Counted from the stretch's first letter, positions 32,229 to 41,803 are shown. The stretch is 64,000 bases of DNA from Mucilaginibacter sp. (GCA_030445275.1 JAUCSE010000086.1:25020-89019); one strand, 5' to 3'. Numbers and translations: made by a program. The notes: generated by a model from the sequence alone, not told the origin.

Positions 32229-34166
32229 ATGAAAAGTCACAAATTTATTCTTGTTTTGCCGGCTTTGCTGGCACTGCAAACTGCTTTTGCACAAAGCAGT
32301 AAACTTACTTTATCTGATAACTACCCGGCGGCATCCGAGAAAATAAAAATAACCTATAACCCTGCCGGAACACCGGTTGAAGGGAAAAAGGATATTAGCG
32401 CAGAGGTGTTTTATATTGACGGTAAAGATTATCCTGCTGTTGATGTTGACCTAAAAAAGGATGGCAGCGTATTAACCGGCAATTTTACCATACCGGCAAC
32501 AGCGAAGGCATTTTTTGTTAAAATATTTAGTGACGATGTTATTGATAATAATAACGACAAGGGATATGTTTTTTTAGTTTATAAAGGTGAAGAGCCAATT
32601 CAGGGAGCCTATGAAAGTAAAGGTTTTATATTGACAAGTGGTGTTGGGAGCTATATGGCAAAAATAAAAACCGATAAGGACGAAGGTTTTGCGATGTTTA
32701 AAAAAGAATCAGAGCTATACCCTCAGTCAGAAAAATTATACCAAGCTAATTATTACAGACTGTTAGCAGGAGAAAAAGATCCTGCAAGTATAGATTTTGT
32801 GAATAAAGAGATTACATCACTTGAGAAAAGTGAAAAGGAAAAAGATGTTATGATGGCGGCCGACTTGCTGAAGTGGACAAAGCAACCAGCCGCATCCGAT
32901 TCATTGCTGGCCATTTTACGTAAACGTTTTCCTGGTGGTGAATCGGTAAAAAATATAGCACATATTGCTGTTCTCAGGGAAAAGGACATTGATAAAAAAG
33001 ACTCCCTTTACCAGGCCTTCATTGCAAAATATCCTGAGAAGGCTGATGATAAAGAAGCTGGTCTTGATTACATGAGGGCACAATTGGCATCAGGCTATTT
33101 AAAAAAGGGAAATATGGAAGCCTACGAAAAATATGCCGCCCAGGTAAAAGAAAAGTCAGGTTTGGCAATGGGGATAAATAATGTAGCCTTTGAGTGGGCC
33201 CAGAAGGGTGAAAAACTGGACGAAGCAGAAAAACTATCCAGACAATCATTAGATTTTGTACAGGAGAGTATAAAAAAACCGGTTGCCAGACCTTATACTT
33301 CTCTTAAAAGCGCAGTTAAAAATAGTCAATCGTCTTATGATATGTATGCCGATACCTATGCTTTCATTTTGTATAAAGAGGGGAAATATGCAGAAGCGTT
33401 AAAGTACCAGCAGGGGGTATATGATCACAATACCAGTAATAATACAGAAACAAACGAACACTATGTACTTATATTAAATGCATTGGGTAAATACGCGGCC
33501 TCAAAACAGGTTATTCAAAATGCTATAAAAGACAACAAAGGCTCGGCAGTTTTAAAGGATGAATTAAAGAAAGCCTATGTTGGTTTAAATAAGAACGAAA
33601 CCGGCTATGATCAATACCTGGCCTCGCTGACAGCTATTGCGAAGAAAAAGAGTTTAGAGGAGCTTATCAAGCAAATGATCAGTCAACCTGCTTTACCTTT
33701 TGCACTAAAGGATCTGGACGGTAATACCGTTTCATTGGCCAGTTTAAAGGGCAAAACCATTATAGTTGATTTTTGGGCTACCTGGTGCGGCCCGTGTAAG
33801 GCATCATTCCCGGGTATGCAAATGGCCGTAAATAAGTATAAGGATGATCCAAACGTGAAATTTCTTTTTATTGATACCTGGGAAAATGGTGACAACTATG
33901 TTGATGGGGTTAAAAAATTTATAACCGATAATAAGTATACATTCAATGTATTGCTTGATGAAAAAGGCTCCGATGGAAAACAATCAAAAGTAGTATCGCA
34001 ATTTGAGGTTAGTGGTATCCCAACTAAGTTTATCATCGATAAAAACGGGATTGTAAGGTTTAAGAAAGTGGGTTTTATGGGTTCGCCAGATGACTTGGTA
34101 AATGAGGTCAGCTCGATGATTGAGTTGGCTAATGGGTCTGAGCTAGTCCAGGTGACAGGTAAATAA
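32229..34166 (+). CDS. TlpA-like thioredoxin protein with long N-terminal region
   Basis: A 645-residue secreted protein. The signal peptide ends near AFAQ at 21. Residues 22 to about 480 include a beta-rich start and a helical, TPR-like stretch (AQLASGYLKKGNMEAYEKYA, YTLAL-type helices), and the last 150 residues form a TlpA/ResA thioredoxin domain with WATWCGPCKASF (cysteines near 519 and 522) and the cis-proline in SGIPTKFII. Bacteroidota have many such proteins, which reduce disulfides in the periplasm, often for cytochrome or metal proteins. It is a single gene followed by a strong terminator. Confidence 0.88.
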   Translation: MKSHKFILVLPALLALQTAFAQSSKLTLSDNYPAASEKIKITYNPAGTPVEGKKDISAEVFYIDGKDYPAVDVDLKKDGSVLTGNFTIPATAKAFFVKIFSDDVIDNNNDKGYVFLVYKGEEPIQGAYESKGFILTSGVGSYMAKIKTDKDEGFAMFKKESELYPQSEKLYQANYYRLLAGEKDPASIDFVNKEITSLEKSEKEKDVMMAADLLKWTKQPAASDSLLAILRKRFPGGESVKNIAHIAVLREKDIDKKDSLYQAFIAKYPEKADDKEAGLDYMRAQLASGYLKKGNMEAYEKYAAQVKEKSGLAMGINNVAFEWAQKGEKLDEAEKLSRQSLDFVQESIKKPVARPYTSLKSAVKNSQSSYDMYADTYAFILYKEGKYAEALKYQQGVYDHNTSNNTETNEHYVLILNALGKYAASKQVIQNAIKDNKGSAVLKDELKKAYVGLNKNETGYDQYLASLTAIAKKKSLEELIKQMISQPALPFALKDLDGNTVSLASLKGKTIIVDFWATWCGPCKASFPGMQMAVNKYKDDPNVKFLFIDTWENGDNYVDGVKKFITDNKYTFNVLLDEKGSDGKQSKVVSQFEVSGIPTKFIIDKNGIVRFKKVGFMGSPDDLVNEVSSMIELANGSELVQVTGK

Positions 34167-34176
34167 AATATTAAAT

Positions 34177-34214
34177 AAAAAAAGAATGCCGCCCATTGGC
34201 GGCATTCTTTTTTT
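34177..34214. terminator. Strong bidirectional terminator
   Basis: GAATGCCGCC pairs perfectly with GGCGGCATTC across CATT; seven A residues precede and at least seven T residues follow. It serves both the TlpA-like gene and the converging LOG gene. Confidence 0.92.
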
Positions 34215-34224
34215 ATAATAGCCG

Positions 34225-34932
34225 TTAAAAATTCGGCTTCAGTACGTATTTGTTATAAAAACGGGTAATGTGCTCAACAGCCTCTTCGGCGGTATCAACC
34301 ACGCGGTAAAGGTTCAGGTCGTCGGGGTTAATGTTGTGCTGCTCGGCCAGCATCTTATCTTCTACCCAGGCAAATAGACCCTTCCAGTATTCCACACCAA
34401 CAAATATGATGGGGAAACGGGCAATTTTACCGGTTTGTATCAGGGTGATCGCCTCGAACGATTCGTCCATAGTGCCAAAGCCGCCCGGCAAAATAATAAA
34501 GCCCTGCGAGTATTTCATGAACATCACCTTACGGATAAAGAAGTAATCAAACTCCATGATTTTATCCCTGTCGATATATTTATTATGGAACTGTTCAAAA
34601 GGAAGTTCGATATTTAAACCAACCGATTTACCGCCGGCTTCGTAGGCCCCTTTATTGGCGGCCTCCATAATACCCGGGCCGCCGCCCGATATTACACCAT
34701 AACCATGCTCGGTTAGCAGGCGTGCGGTGTTTTCGGCAAGCTGGTAGTACTTGTTATCATGATGTGTGCGTGCCGAACCAAATATGGATACGCAAGGGCC
34801 TATTTTTGCCAGTTTCTCAAAACCATCAACAAATTCGGCCATTATTTTAAATATCTGCCAGGAGTCGGTAACCTTAATTTCCTGCCAGTTTTTGTTTTCA
34901 AAAGCTTGTCTTATTTTTTCTTCGCCGGTCAT
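34225..34932 (-). CDS. LOG family protein (TIGR00730, cytokinin riboside phosphoribohydrolase-like)
   Basis: A 235-residue Rossmann-fold protein with both LOG signatures: SGGGPGIMEAANKGA and PGGFGTMDE, whose Arg/Glu residues bind and cleave nucleoside monophosphates. Such enzymes release the base from AMP-type substrates; in bacteria the function is nucleotide salvage or unknown. It is about 20 residues longer at the N-terminus than the shortest LOG proteins. Single gene downstream of the sodium symporter, with a gap of 24 bp, so they may be one transcript. Confidence 0.92.
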   Translation of the reverse strand: MTGEEKIRQAFENKNWQEIKVTDSWQIFKIMAEFVDGFEKLAKIGPCVSIFGSARTHHDNKYYQLAENTARLLTEHGYGVISGGGPGIMEAANKGAYEAGGKSVGLNIELPFEQFHNKYIDRDKIMEFDYFFIRKVMFMKYSQGFIILPGGFGTMDESFEAITLIQTGKIARFPIIFVGVEYWKGLFAWVEDKMLAEQHNINPDDLNLYRVVDTAEEAVEHITRFYNKYVLKPNF

Positions 34933-34956
34933 ATCGTATTCTAAAATATTGTTAAA

Positions 34957-36441
34957 TTATAACGTTGCTATTTTGTTTTTTGATGTAGAAGTTAGCAACA
35001 GTCCCACAAATGTAATTAATCCGTTAACAATGATAAGCTCATTGCTAAAAACATATCCGCCCAAAAGTTTAGCCGACTCTGTACTTAAAAAGTAACATAC
35101 TGCTGGCGATATCAAACAAATAAGGGGCACCAGTTTATCTCTTACCTGTCTGTTACTCACAAACAAGCCAAAGGAGTAAAGGCCTAACAATGGTCCATAA
35201 GTATAAGATGCTACTTTAAATATGGCATTTACTACCGCATCATTATTAATAGTATTGAATATGATGATGGTTAAAAACAGCAGGCCTGAAAAGGCAATGT
35301 GTACGGTATGCCTGATACTGACCATTTTTTTGCTGTTCAGGTCACCTTTTTTATTAAAATTCAAAAAATCGACACAAAAAGAGGTAGTAAGCGCCGTTAA
35401 GGCCGAATCAGTAGTGGCAAAGGTGGCCGCGGTTAAGCCCAGCATAAATACCATGGCTGGTATCAACCCCAAGTAATTGAGGGCGATGGTAGGGTATAGG
35501 TAGTCGGTTTTATCAACATGGATGCCGTATTTGTTGGCATACAACCAAAGCAGCGCGCCCACACTTAAAAAGAATATATTGATGATCACGAACACCCCGG
35601 TAAAGCTGAACATGTTCTTTTGCGCCTCCTTGATGTTTTTAAGGCTCAGGTTTTTTTGCATCAAATCCTGATCAAGTCCGGTCATGCCTACAGTGATAAA
35701 CAACCCGCCAAGGAAAGCTTTGCTGAAGTGGAACGTGCTGCTCATAAAATCATTAAAGAAGAATATTTTGGAATAGCTGCTGTTCTTAATAGCGTCGGCA
35801 GCCTCAAAAATGTTCATGTGAAGGCTCTGGCAAATAAAGTATATTGACAGAAAGACCGACAGTACCAGGAAAAAAGTTTGCAAACTATCCGTAATGATGA
35901 TGGTTTTTAATCCCCCTTTAAATGTGTACGACCAGATGAGCAGTAAACAGATAAGCACGGTGACCGCGAACGGAATGTGATAACTGTCGAATATGAATTT
36001 CTGTAATACGATAACCACCAGATAAAGCCTGAACGACGAACCAATGATCCTGCTAATCAGGAATATACCGGCAGCGGTTTTATAACTCCAAGTACCTAAC
36101 GCCCCCTCGATATAGCTATAGATAGAGGTGAGCTTAAGCCGGTAATACAATGGCAATAGTACGGTAGCAATAATGATAAACCCCGCAGCGTTGCCCAGCA
36201 CGAACTGAAAATAAGAAAATTGATCGCCGGATGGAGCGCCTACTTTGCCTGGTACCGAAATAAAGGTAACCCCACTCAAGGCAGTACCAATCATACCAAA
36301 AGCTACCAGGTACCATTTGGAGTTGCGGTTGGCTACAAAAAAAGTATCATTATCTGATGCCTTGCGCGATGTAAGCCATGATATAACAAGCAATACCAAA
36401 AAGTAACCGATAATAAAAGAAAGTAATACTCCTGGCGACAT
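34957..36441 (-). CDS. Sodium:solute symporter (SSS family)
   Basis: A 494-residue protein with 12-13 hydrophobic segments. DTFFVANRNSKWYLVAFGMIGTALSGVTFISVPG at the start covers the first helices and the Na+-site Ser/Thr residues; GGLKTIIITDSLQT and ATTDSALTALTTSF are family stretches. It belongs to the SSS (LeuT-fold) group that carries sugars, sialic acid or amino acids with sodium. The substrate cannot be assigned. It is followed by the LOG gene. Confidence 0.9.
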   Translation of the reverse strand: MSPGVLLSFIIGYFLVLLVISWLTSRKASDNDTFFVANRNSKWYLVAFGMIGTALSGVTFISVPGKVGAPSGDQFSYFQFVLGNAAGFIIIATVLLPLYYRLKLTSIYSYIEGALGTWSYKTAAGIFLISRIIGSSFRLYLVVIVLQKFIFDSYHIPFAVTVLICLLLIWSYTFKGGLKTIIITDSLQTFFLVLSVFLSIYFICQSLHMNIFEAADAIKNSSYSKIFFFNDFMSSTFHFSKAFLGGLFITVGMTGLDQDLMQKNLSLKNIKEAQKNMFSFTGVFVIINIFFLSVGALLWLYANKYGIHVDKTDYLYPTIALNYLGLIPAMVFMLGLTAATFATTDSALTALTTSFCVDFLNFNKKGDLNSKKMVSIRHTVHIAFSGLLFLTIIIFNTINNDAVVNAIFKVASYTYGPLLGLYSFGLFVSNRQVRDKLVPLICLISPAVCYFLSTESAKLLGGYVFSNELIIVNGLITFVGLLLTSTSKNKIATL

Positions 36442-36547
36442 ATGTTTGTTTTAAATCCGGGTTTTGTAAGTATCCGGATACTGTTTAAACCGAAAGTCGG
36501 AAACTTTTTTTACAAAAGGTAATTATTGGATAGGATTATATATTTTA

Positions 36548-38119
36548 CTACAGCTTTTCAAAAATCAGATCGGAAAAATTATAACCACTACCAGCTACAA
36601 CAGGTTGCAGGGTGATTGTTCTTTTTTTATTCCCATTACTAAAAAGAACAAATGTATCAGCATCTATTTCTGGATTCTGCCACCTGATGGCAAATTTGTC
36701 TTTTTGATAAGGATAGAGGACTCCCTTTAACTGTGGGGATCGTTGAGCAGCAAACCACAGGTGGTTATTGCGTAGGGTTATATTGACATTGCCAAACCAT
36801 TTGTCATGGTAATTACCTGTATATTTTTTTATATCCGCCGTTTTAACTGATTGATTCTGATATACTGCTTTCCATATCTGTGCCTTACTTTCTTCCGTTT
36901 TCTTTTCATGGGCTTGTAAACGGGTAAATTCTTCTGCTGATCTGTCGATACCTGTGATACCTAAATAACTATCCGTAATTTGATCTGTAATTGCGCCAAT
37001 TGCGTTATTTTCATTATTGGTGAGTACTATAATCCCCAATCCAATTTCAGGTATCATAGATATTTCTGATACCATACCTACATCCTGACCAGTATGAAAT
37101 ATCTGTTTATACCCCTTTACATCGACCATAAACCAACCCAGCCCATAAGCTGCAAAATGGGTATGATAAATACCGCCATTGCCCACCGGTATAATTGCTT
37201 GAGGCGACCATAATTGCCTAGCCGTTCCCTCGCTCAATAATTGTTTATTGAGCCCATCTCCATATTTACCGTTATTCATCAGCATGAGTGCCCACTTACT
37301 CATGTCTTCTATGTTAGAATAAATCCCTCCGGCAGCATCATCCTTAGTAGAGGTGTAACGAGTAACTAGCCTGATTGTATCGTTCACTTTATTATGCGCA
37401 TCAATAATATTAGTATTAAGCCGGCAACCATTATAAGATGCAGCACTTAAGTCCATTTGCAACGGCCGTAATATCCGCTGTTCCACGAAGTCTTCCCATG
37501 GCATTTTTGATATTCTTGCAATAACTTCGCCCGCTACCAGGTAAAGATTATTGTCATAAGCAAATTTGCTTCTGAAGGAGTAGACCGGTTTAATGTAACG
37601 AAGGTTGTAAATAATTTCTTTTACTGTAAAGTTAGTAGAGTCAGGATCATGCATCAGATCGCCGGCTCCGGTTGCCAGTCCGCTACGGTGGCACAGTAAA
37701 TCGCGAATGGTCATTTCCTGTGTAGCATAGTCATCATACATCTTAAACTCTGGGATATATTGAATTACTTTATCATCCCACTTAAGTTTTCCTTCATCAA
37801 TTAGCAAGCCAAGTGCTGCCGCAGTAAATGCTTTGGTATTAGAGGCAATTCCAAAAAGCGTTTTTGAGGTAACCGGTTGCTGTGTTTGCATGGAACGTAC
37901 GCCAAAACCTTTGCTGTATATAAGTTTCCCATCCTTTATAATACCGATGGCTAAACCCGGGACCTGGAACAAACGCATGTCCTTCTGGGCTATACTATCT
38001 ACCTGTGATTCACTAAGTACCTGGGCAAAAACTGTTGATCCTTTAATGAGTATAAGTGAAATAATTAAAAATGGATAATACCAGCCGAAATGTGATTTCA
38101 TAAAACAACTTTTCAGCAA
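36548..38119 (-). CDS. Serine hydrolase, class C beta-lactamase fold with C-terminal DUF3471-like domain
   Basis: A 523-residue exported protein (hydrophobic signal about 13-32, ending VFAQ). The catalytic Ser93-x-x-Lys96 lies in IASNTKAFTA, the Tyr-x-Asn motif in FAYDNNLYLV, and the His-Thr-Gly triad box in FHTGQDVGM. About 110 residues after the catalytic domain form a beta-rich DUF3471-like appendage (YTGNYHDKWFGNVNITLR). Such enzymes act as esterases, D-aminopeptidases or peptidoglycan hydrolases and seldom as lactamases. Confidence 0.9.
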   Translation of the reverse strand: MLKSCFMKSHFGWYYPFLIISLILIKGSTVFAQVLSESQVDSIAQKDMRLFQVPGLAIGIIKDGKLIYSKGFGVRSMQTQQPVTSKTLFGIASNTKAFTAAALGLLIDEGKLKWDDKVIQYIPEFKMYDDYATQEMTIRDLLCHRSGLATGAGDLMHDPDSTNFTVKEIIYNLRYIKPVYSFRSKFAYDNNLYLVAGEVIARISKMPWEDFVEQRILRPLQMDLSAASYNGCRLNTNIIDAHNKVNDTIRLVTRYTSTKDDAAGGIYSNIEDMSKWALMLMNNGKYGDGLNKQLLSEGTARQLWSPQAIIPVGNGGIYHTHFAAYGLGWFMVDVKGYKQIFHTGQDVGMVSEISMIPEIGLGIIVLTNNENNAIGAITDQITDSYLGITGIDRSAEEFTRLQAHEKKTEESKAQIWKAVYQNQSVKTADIKKYTGNYHDKWFGNVNITLRNNHLWFAAQRSPQLKGVLYPYQKDKFAIRWQNPEIDADTFVLFSNGNKKRTITLQPVVAGSGYNFSDLIFEKL

Positions 38120-38184
38120 GTTATAGAAAAGTACCTGTTAGTACAAGCACTCCAACTTTCCTTACTATTCCTTAACTTCGCGGT

Positions 38185-38802
38185 ATGAACTTTTCGTCCA
38201 AATTATTGGAGAATGCCGTAGCCGAGTTTGCCAAATTGCCGGGAGTAGGGCAAAAAACCGCCCTGCGCCTGGTGCTGCATTTGCTAAATCAGGATAAGCA
38301 GGAAGTGGAGCGGTTTAGTAGTACCATCAGTAAGCTGCGCAACGAAATCCAGTTTTGCAGCGTGTGTCATAATATCTCAGACCAGTCGGTTTGCGAAATT
38401 TGTTCATCGCACAAACGGGATCGCAGTTTGATTTGCGTGGTAGAGGATACCCGCGATGTAATGGCTATTGAAAATACCAATCAATATAACGGTGTTTATC
38501 ATGTGCTTGGCGGTCTGATATCGCCCATGGATGGCATTGGCCCGTCAGATTTGCAGGTGGATACTTTAGTGGAACGTTTGAAAGAAAATGAGGCCAAGGA
38601 ACTCATTTTTGCCCTCAGTGCAACCATGGAAGGGGACACTACCTTGTTTTATCTTCATAAAAGAGTAAAAATATTCAATATTACCATATCAACCATAGCT
38701 CGTGGCATAGCTTTTGGTGGTGAGTTAGAGTACGTTGATGAGATTACCTTAGGACGGTCTATCGCTACACGTGTTCCATATGAAAACTCACTGACAAAGT
38801 AA
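38185..38802 (+). CDS. recR: Recombination mediator protein RecR
   Basis: A 205-residue protein of full length. A helix-hairpin-helix (KLPGVGQKTALRL), a four-cysteine zinc finger (CSVCHNISDQSVCEIC) and a Toprim domain (ICVVEDTRDVMAIE, LIFALSATMEGDTT) follow in order. RecR works with RecO and RecF to load RecA on gapped DNA. A -7-like TAACTTCG ends four bases before the ATG, so the message would be nearly leaderless. The glycosyltransferase follows after two bases. Confidence 0.96.
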   Translation: MNFSSKLLENAVAEFAKLPGVGQKTALRLVLHLLNQDKQEVERFSSTISKLRNEIQFCSVCHNISDQSVCEICSSHKRDRSLICVVEDTRDVMAIENTNQYNGVYHVLGGLISPMDGIGPSDLQVDTLVERLKENEAKELIFALSATMEGDTTLFYLHKRVKIFNITISTIARGIAFGGELEYVDEITLGRSIATRVPYENSLTK

Positions 38803-38804
38803 AA

Positions 38805-39638
38805 ATGAAACTATCTGTCATTATTGTTAATTATAATACCTGCAATATGCTCAGGCTGGCGCTCAACTCGGTTGTAAGGGCTGCCCAGGATACTGATCAC
38901 GAGGTATTCGTGGTTGATAATGGCTCAACAGACAGATCGGTAGCAATGATTAAGGAAGAGTTTCCTGATGTGAGTGTGATTGCAAATACCCGAAATGCAG
39001 GCATAGCCAAGGCATATAACCAGGCGCTAAAATTAACCACCGGAGAGTATGTTTTAATGGTCAATGCGGATACAATTACAGGCAAAAAGACCATTGAGCA
39101 TGCATTGGAGTTTATGGAGATGCATACCGATGCCGGTGGACTTGGTGTACGCATGATAACACCCGAAGGCACTTTCCTGAAAGAATCAAAACACGGCTTT
39201 ACCAAACCTTGGGCCATATTTTTTAAGTTGCTGGGTTTGGCCAAATATTTCTCCAAATCGCGCTTAACCGATGTGCGGCGTAAGGATTGGGTAGAGGAGT
39301 TTCAAACCTCAGAAACGGATGTTTTGAACGGTGCTTTTATGTTGTACAGGAAAGAGGCGCTATCACATGCCGGCCCGCTTGACGAGCGTTTTCATGTTTA
39401 TGGTTATGATATTGACCTGTCATACCGGGTTAGGCTAACCGGATTTAAAAATTATTACTTCCCCAAAACATATATTATCAACTTCAACACACAGGGCAAA
39501 GCTAAATTTAGCTACGCTTATATCAGGGAATTTTATGGCGCGATGATTATCTTCGCCACGAAATACTTATTTAAGGTGCCCGAAATAAAAGTGGAGGGCA
39601 TACCGCAGCTCTATCCTCCGTCGTATGAAGTTAAATAA
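38805..39638 (+). CDS. Family 2 glycosyltransferase
   Basis: A 277-residue GT-A protein: the nucleotide-binding strand SVIIVNYNTCNMLRLAL, the DXD-like VMVNADTITG, and LNGAFMLYRKEAL with DERFHVYGYDIDLSYRV for the acceptor side. It resembles the rhamnosyltransferase-like GT2 proteins of surface polysaccharide synthesis; donor and acceptor are unknown. It is two bases after recR and overlaps the SDR gene by 14 bases, so all three are probably co-transcribed. Confidence 0.92.
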   Translation: MKLSVIIVNYNTCNMLRLALNSVVRAAQDTDHEVFVVDNGSTDRSVAMIKEEFPDVSVIANTRNAGIAKAYNQALKLTTGEYVLMVNADTITGKKTIEHALEFMEMHTDAGGLGVRMITPEGTFLKESKHGFTKPWAIFFKLLGLAKYFSKSRLTDVRRKDWVEEFQTSETDVLNGAFMLYRKEALSHAGPLDERFHVYGYDIDLSYRVRLTGFKNYYFPKTYIINFNTQGKAKFSYAYIREFYGAMIIFATKYLFKVPEIKVEGIPQLYPPSYEVK

Positions 39639-40440
39639 CAAGATCATTATCATCACCGGTGCCTCATCAGGCATCGGCAAATCATTAGCTGTTGAATGTG
39701 CCAAGCGTGGTGCCCATTTGGTTTTGGCGGCCCGGCAATACGTTACCCTTTGCCAGATAGCTGAGGATCTTGAAAAACAATATAACATTAAGGCATTAGC
39801 TGTACAATGTGATGTAGCAATTGAACAGGATTGCGAACACCTGATCAAACAAGCCCTTACCACATTCGGTAAAATTGACGTACTCATCAATAACGCGGGT
39901 ATATCCATGCGGGCCCTGTTCCAGGATGCCGATGTTAAAGTATTGAAAACTGTAATGGATGTGAATTTTTGGGGTACGGTATATTGTACCAAATACGCCT
40001 TGCCCGAAATATTGAAGACCAAAGGCAGCGTAGTAGGAGTATCGTCCATCGCCGGCTACAAGGGATTACCCGGTCGCACTGGCTATTCCGCATCCAAATT
40101 CGCGATGAATGGTTTTCTTGATTCAATCAGGGTTGAGAATTTAAAGACAGGTGTACATGTATTAACAGCCTGCCCAGGCTTTACCACATCAAACATACGT
40201 AATACCGCTTTGGCTAAAGATGGTAGCCAGCAAGGCGAAAGTTCCATGGACGAAGGTAAAATGATGCCCAGCGACGAAGTAGCCCGCATTATTGCCGATG
40301 GCATCGAAAATCGTTCACGCACCCTCATCATGACCAGTCAGGGAAAACTTACCGTATTACTCAGCAAGTTTTTACCCGCGTTTGTAGATAAAATGGCATA
40401 TAAGGTTTTCGCGAAGGAGAAGAATCCGTTGTTGAAGTAA
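39625..40440 (+). CDS. Short-chain dehydrogenase/reductase
   Basis: A 271-residue Rossmann protein. ITGASSGIGKS binds the cofactor, NNAGIS follows strand 4, and the catalytic Ser-Tyr-Lys are in GVSSIAGYKGLPGRTGYSASKFA. The Arg after strand 2 (AARQ) suggests NADPH. It resembles DltE-like or 3-ketosphinganine/retinol-type reductases, which are similar in sequence, so the substrate is not assigned. It overlaps the glycosyltransferase gene. Confidence 0.92.
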   Translation: MKLNNKIIIITGASSGIGKSLAVECAKRGAHLVLAARQYVTLCQIAEDLEKQYNIKALAVQCDVAIEQDCEHLIKQALTTFGKIDVLINNAGISMRALFQDADVKVLKTVMDVNFWGTVYCTKYALPEILKTKGSVVGVSSIAGYKGLPGRTGYSASKFAMNGFLDSIRVENLKTGVHVLTACPGFTTSNIRNTALAKDGSQQGESSMDEGKMMPSDEVARIIADGIENRSRTLIMTSQGKLTVLLSKFLPAFVDKMAYKVFAKEKNPLLK

Positions 40441-40509
40441 GAATAAAAAATTATGTCATTGTGAGGAGGAACGACAAAGAAATCACGAACTGTGCATGTT
40501 AAAATGACC

Positions 40510-40589
40510 TGTCATCCTGAGCGTAGCGAAGGATCTATTCGCAGAAATGTATGTAGAACAATAGATGCTTCACTTCGTTCAGCATGACA
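40510..40589. repeat. TGTCAT-ended hairpin repeat, copy A
   Basis: TGTCATCCTGAGCG, AGCGAAGGATCTATT and their complements near 40560-40589 form a long imperfect hairpin ending in ATGACA. Related elements occur at 49127-49206, near 57651-57776 and at 63821-63838. Confidence 0.75.
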
Positions 40590-40615
40590 AATATAATGCG
40601 TAAAGGCATCCCGGT

Positions 40616-40648
40616 AATCCCTTAATCCTAAAAATCAAGGTTCAGACA
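40616..40648. repeat. Half copy of the TGTCTGAAC repeat
   Basis: AATCCCTTAATCC followed by GGTTCAGACA matches the right half of the element at 44675-44767. It sits at the 3' end of the channel gene and could help to end transcription. Confidence 0.5.
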
Positions 40649-40651
40649 AAC

Positions 40652-41596
40652 CTACCCTACCACCTCAAAATCATTGATCTTATCCAGGTGCAGTACAACA
40701 CGACCATCTTCGTCACGGTCAAAGGTTGGTTTAAACTTGGCGCCCCACACCATATCTTTATAAGTATAAGTTGTACGGGAGTGTACAGTTTGCGAAAACG
40801 TATCGTCAAATATTCTTAATAATACCGAGAAAACTACCTGGGCTTTTTCAAAATCATCCCGTGCAAAATCTTTCAGCGGGCTGTCATCGTCAATAGGATG
40901 TACTACAGTCCAGTTAATAGATAATATACTTACCGCTTTGCGCTCCAGTACCAGCGGATAAAATTTACGCTCTGTTTTGCCATTTACTTCTTCATTATAG
41001 GAAAAGTTTATTTCGATGTGCAGGTCTATCAATACATTATGCCTGGTGTTGGCCAACCTAAACATGAGGCCGGTTTTATCGCCTTTATAAGGAGCTATGA
41101 GTATATTTTCGCTGTATTTGATTTTGGCAGTTGGTTTTGAAAAACGCCCATAGAGTAAGCCGGTAGCCAGTGCAAAAGCCAGCAAACCCATCATTGACTC
41201 TAATGCTGCCACACAATTGGCAGCCATACCTTGCGGACTAATATGCCCGTAGCCAACGGTAGATATGGTTTGTGCCGAAAAAAAGAAGGCATCCATAAAG
41301 TGATCAAACAGCGTATTTCCGCTTTTGCCGTCAAGGCTATTAGTTCCAAGGGCAACGTATATACAGGCAAAGGTGATATTGGCTATCATATAGCCGCTTA
41401 AAACAACAAACCAAAACTTTGTCCAGCTCATGTTGATGAGTGTCTGATAGCTGTTGAATCGGTTAAAAAGGGGCAAGCCAGTACGTTTTACGTTGATGGA
41501 GCCGTCTTTATTAATAACCGGCTGACTTTTTATAACCGGCTGTGTGCCAAAGCCAAGGTCATCTTCCGGGTTTACTTTTCGTGTATTATGGTTCAT
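40652..41596 (-). CDS. Inward-rectifier (Kir-type) potassium channel
   Basis: A 314-residue protein with two membrane helices (about 57-80 and 133-153) around a pore loop whose selectivity filter TVGYGH is in AQTISTVGYGHISPQG. The C-terminal 150 residues form the cytoplasmic Kir domain (LMFRLANTRHNVLIDLHIEI, RTTYTYKDMVWGAKF). This is the KirBac architecture. The Kir domain is complete. Divergent from the trp operon; the trp leader promoter lies in the shared gap. Confidence 0.93.
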   Translation of the reverse strand: MNHNTRKVNPEDDLGFGTQPVIKSQPVINKDGSINVKRTGLPLFNRFNSYQTLINMSWTKFWFVVLSGYMIANITFACIYVALGTNSLDGKSGNTLFDHFMDAFFFSAQTISTVGYGHISPQGMAANCVAALESMMGLLAFALATGLLYGRFSKPTAKIKYSENILIAPYKGDKTGLMFRLANTRHNVLIDLHIEINFSYNEEVNGKTERKFYPLVLERKAVSILSINWTVVHPIDDDSPLKDFARDDFEKAQVVFSVLLRIFDDTFSQTVHSRTTYTYKDMVWGAKFKPTFDRDEDGRVVLHLDKINDFEVVG

Positions 41597-41640
41597 TTGG
41601 AGTATTAGCTTTTCGGCTTTTGTGTAAATTTATCATTCTG

Positions 41641-41672
41641 TTTGCTTTTAGTAAAAACTATTTCCATATTTG
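41641..41672 (+). promoter_or_regulatory. Promoter of the trp leader
   Basis: TTTG at 41641-41644 and CATATTTG at 41665-41672 are separated by 20 bases, as expected for the Bacteroidota -33/-7 promoter. Transcription would begin just before the leader ATG at 41681. Confidence 0.65.
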
Positions 41673-41680
41673 TGGCACAA

Positions 41681-41728
41681 ATGAAAATGATAGTATTAAA
41701 CAATAATTGGTGGTGGCTTAACGATTAA
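41681..41728 (+). CDS. trpL: trp operon leader peptide
   Basis: The 15-residue peptide MKMIVLNNNWWWLND ends with TAA at 41726-41728 and has three Trp codons in a row (41708-41716). A run of a rare amino acid placed before a terminator hairpin and the trpDFBA genes is the hallmark of ribosome-mediated attenuation. With enough charged tRNA-Trp the ribosome passes to the stop; with too little it stalls over the Trp codons. The hairpins are described in the next entry. Confidence 0.85.
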   Translation: MKMIVLNNNWWWLND

Positions 41729-41803
41729 TCGTAAGGCAATTCCGTTTTTGTTTTTTTAAATAAAATAATATTCAGAAGGGTTGCCATACGGTAACCCTTT
41801 TTT
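41721..41803 (+). promoter_or_regulatory. trp attenuator: pause hairpin, antiterminator and intrinsic terminator
   Basis: Region 1:2 is ACGAT/ATCGT (41721-41725 with 41728-41732). The terminator is the ten-base stem at 41776-41785 and 41790-41799, with a six-T run ending at 41803. GGCAA (41735-41739) can pair with TTGCC (41781-41785) inside the terminator's left arm and so forms the antiterminator. A ribosome stalled on the Trp codons would cover 41721-41725, free the GGCAA strand, and allow read-through into trpD. Confidence 0.8.
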
